Assembly: GCA_031272715.1 (NCBI GenBank) | Contig: JAISTH010000028.1 | Span: 1 to 64,000 of the forward strand | Direction: 5' to 3' | From: Desulfovibrio sp. | GTDB taxonomy: Bacteria > Desulfobacterota > Desulfovibrionia > Desulfovibrionales > Desulfovibrionaceae | DNA length: 64,000 bases | Shown here: positions 63,821 through 64,000 of the stretch, in pieces | How positions within the stretch are numbered: the stretch's first letter is position 1 | Layout of the letters: each line of letters begins with the position of its first letter | Translations under genes and position numbers: made by a program | Notes under the pieces: model-generated | Seen by the model: only the letters and a program-made list of their open reading frames with translations | Told to the model about the DNA's origin: nothing | Database searches by the model: none

Positions 63821-64000
63821 TTCGATCCGGGACTCTCGGGCAAGCCGACCAGTTCGGCCTTATCACCAAAAAATCTTAAAGTTCTGTCATAATTGCTCAA
63901 AAAAACTATCGCCGAAACTTTCTTCTTCTGTTATATTTAACACTTCAAGACATTGGACGACCCCATTCCAATTTTTTTGAATTGGGGTCAAAGCTTAAAA

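Noticed and set aside
63107-63900. Minus-strand proteins of 136-220 aa over the 23-bp array
   Set aside because: Peptides are permuted translations of a 23-bp repeat in all frames, so not evidence of coding
1-64000. Retron or diversity-generating retroelement
   Set aside because: No reverse transcriptase ORF or YxDD-bearing protein among the ORFs

Overview
The window is a GC-rich chromosomal segment with a gene set and porin type that suggest a Desulfovibrio-like deltaproteobacterium (inference). Ordinary GC-rich core genes are present: cvpA x2, mazG, cstA, thiD, rpsI/rplM, tsaD, fbp, ftsB-like, pgsA, mrp, pcm, pgpA, tRNA-Leu(TAA), trmH, a polysaccharide flippase and ilvB/ilvN. They are interrupted about ten times by AT-rich islands. 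The islands carry accessory genes: tandem zinc-ribbon membrane proteins, AAA/DUF4143 ATPases, an Rpn-like nuclease family, a CbbX-like AAA+ ATPase, an AAA/PDDEXK protein and a porin. An HTH-PIN toxin-antitoxin-like operon is also present. The window has much gene decay and duplication: a trmH 3' copy, an Rpn cassette series, a porin fragment, a DUF4143 remnant and frameshifted genes. It also has several non-coding tandem-repeat arrays with periods of 20, 22, 23, ~24, 61, ~165 and ~385 bp. The most unusual locus is 35.5-39.6 kb. There, two convergent paralogous tyrosine recombinases share a C-terminal extension and flank a ~61-bp-period array of imperfect palindromes with CRISPR-like geometry but diverged repeats and no cas genes. 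All calls come from reading the sequence and supplied ORFs; no database search was run.
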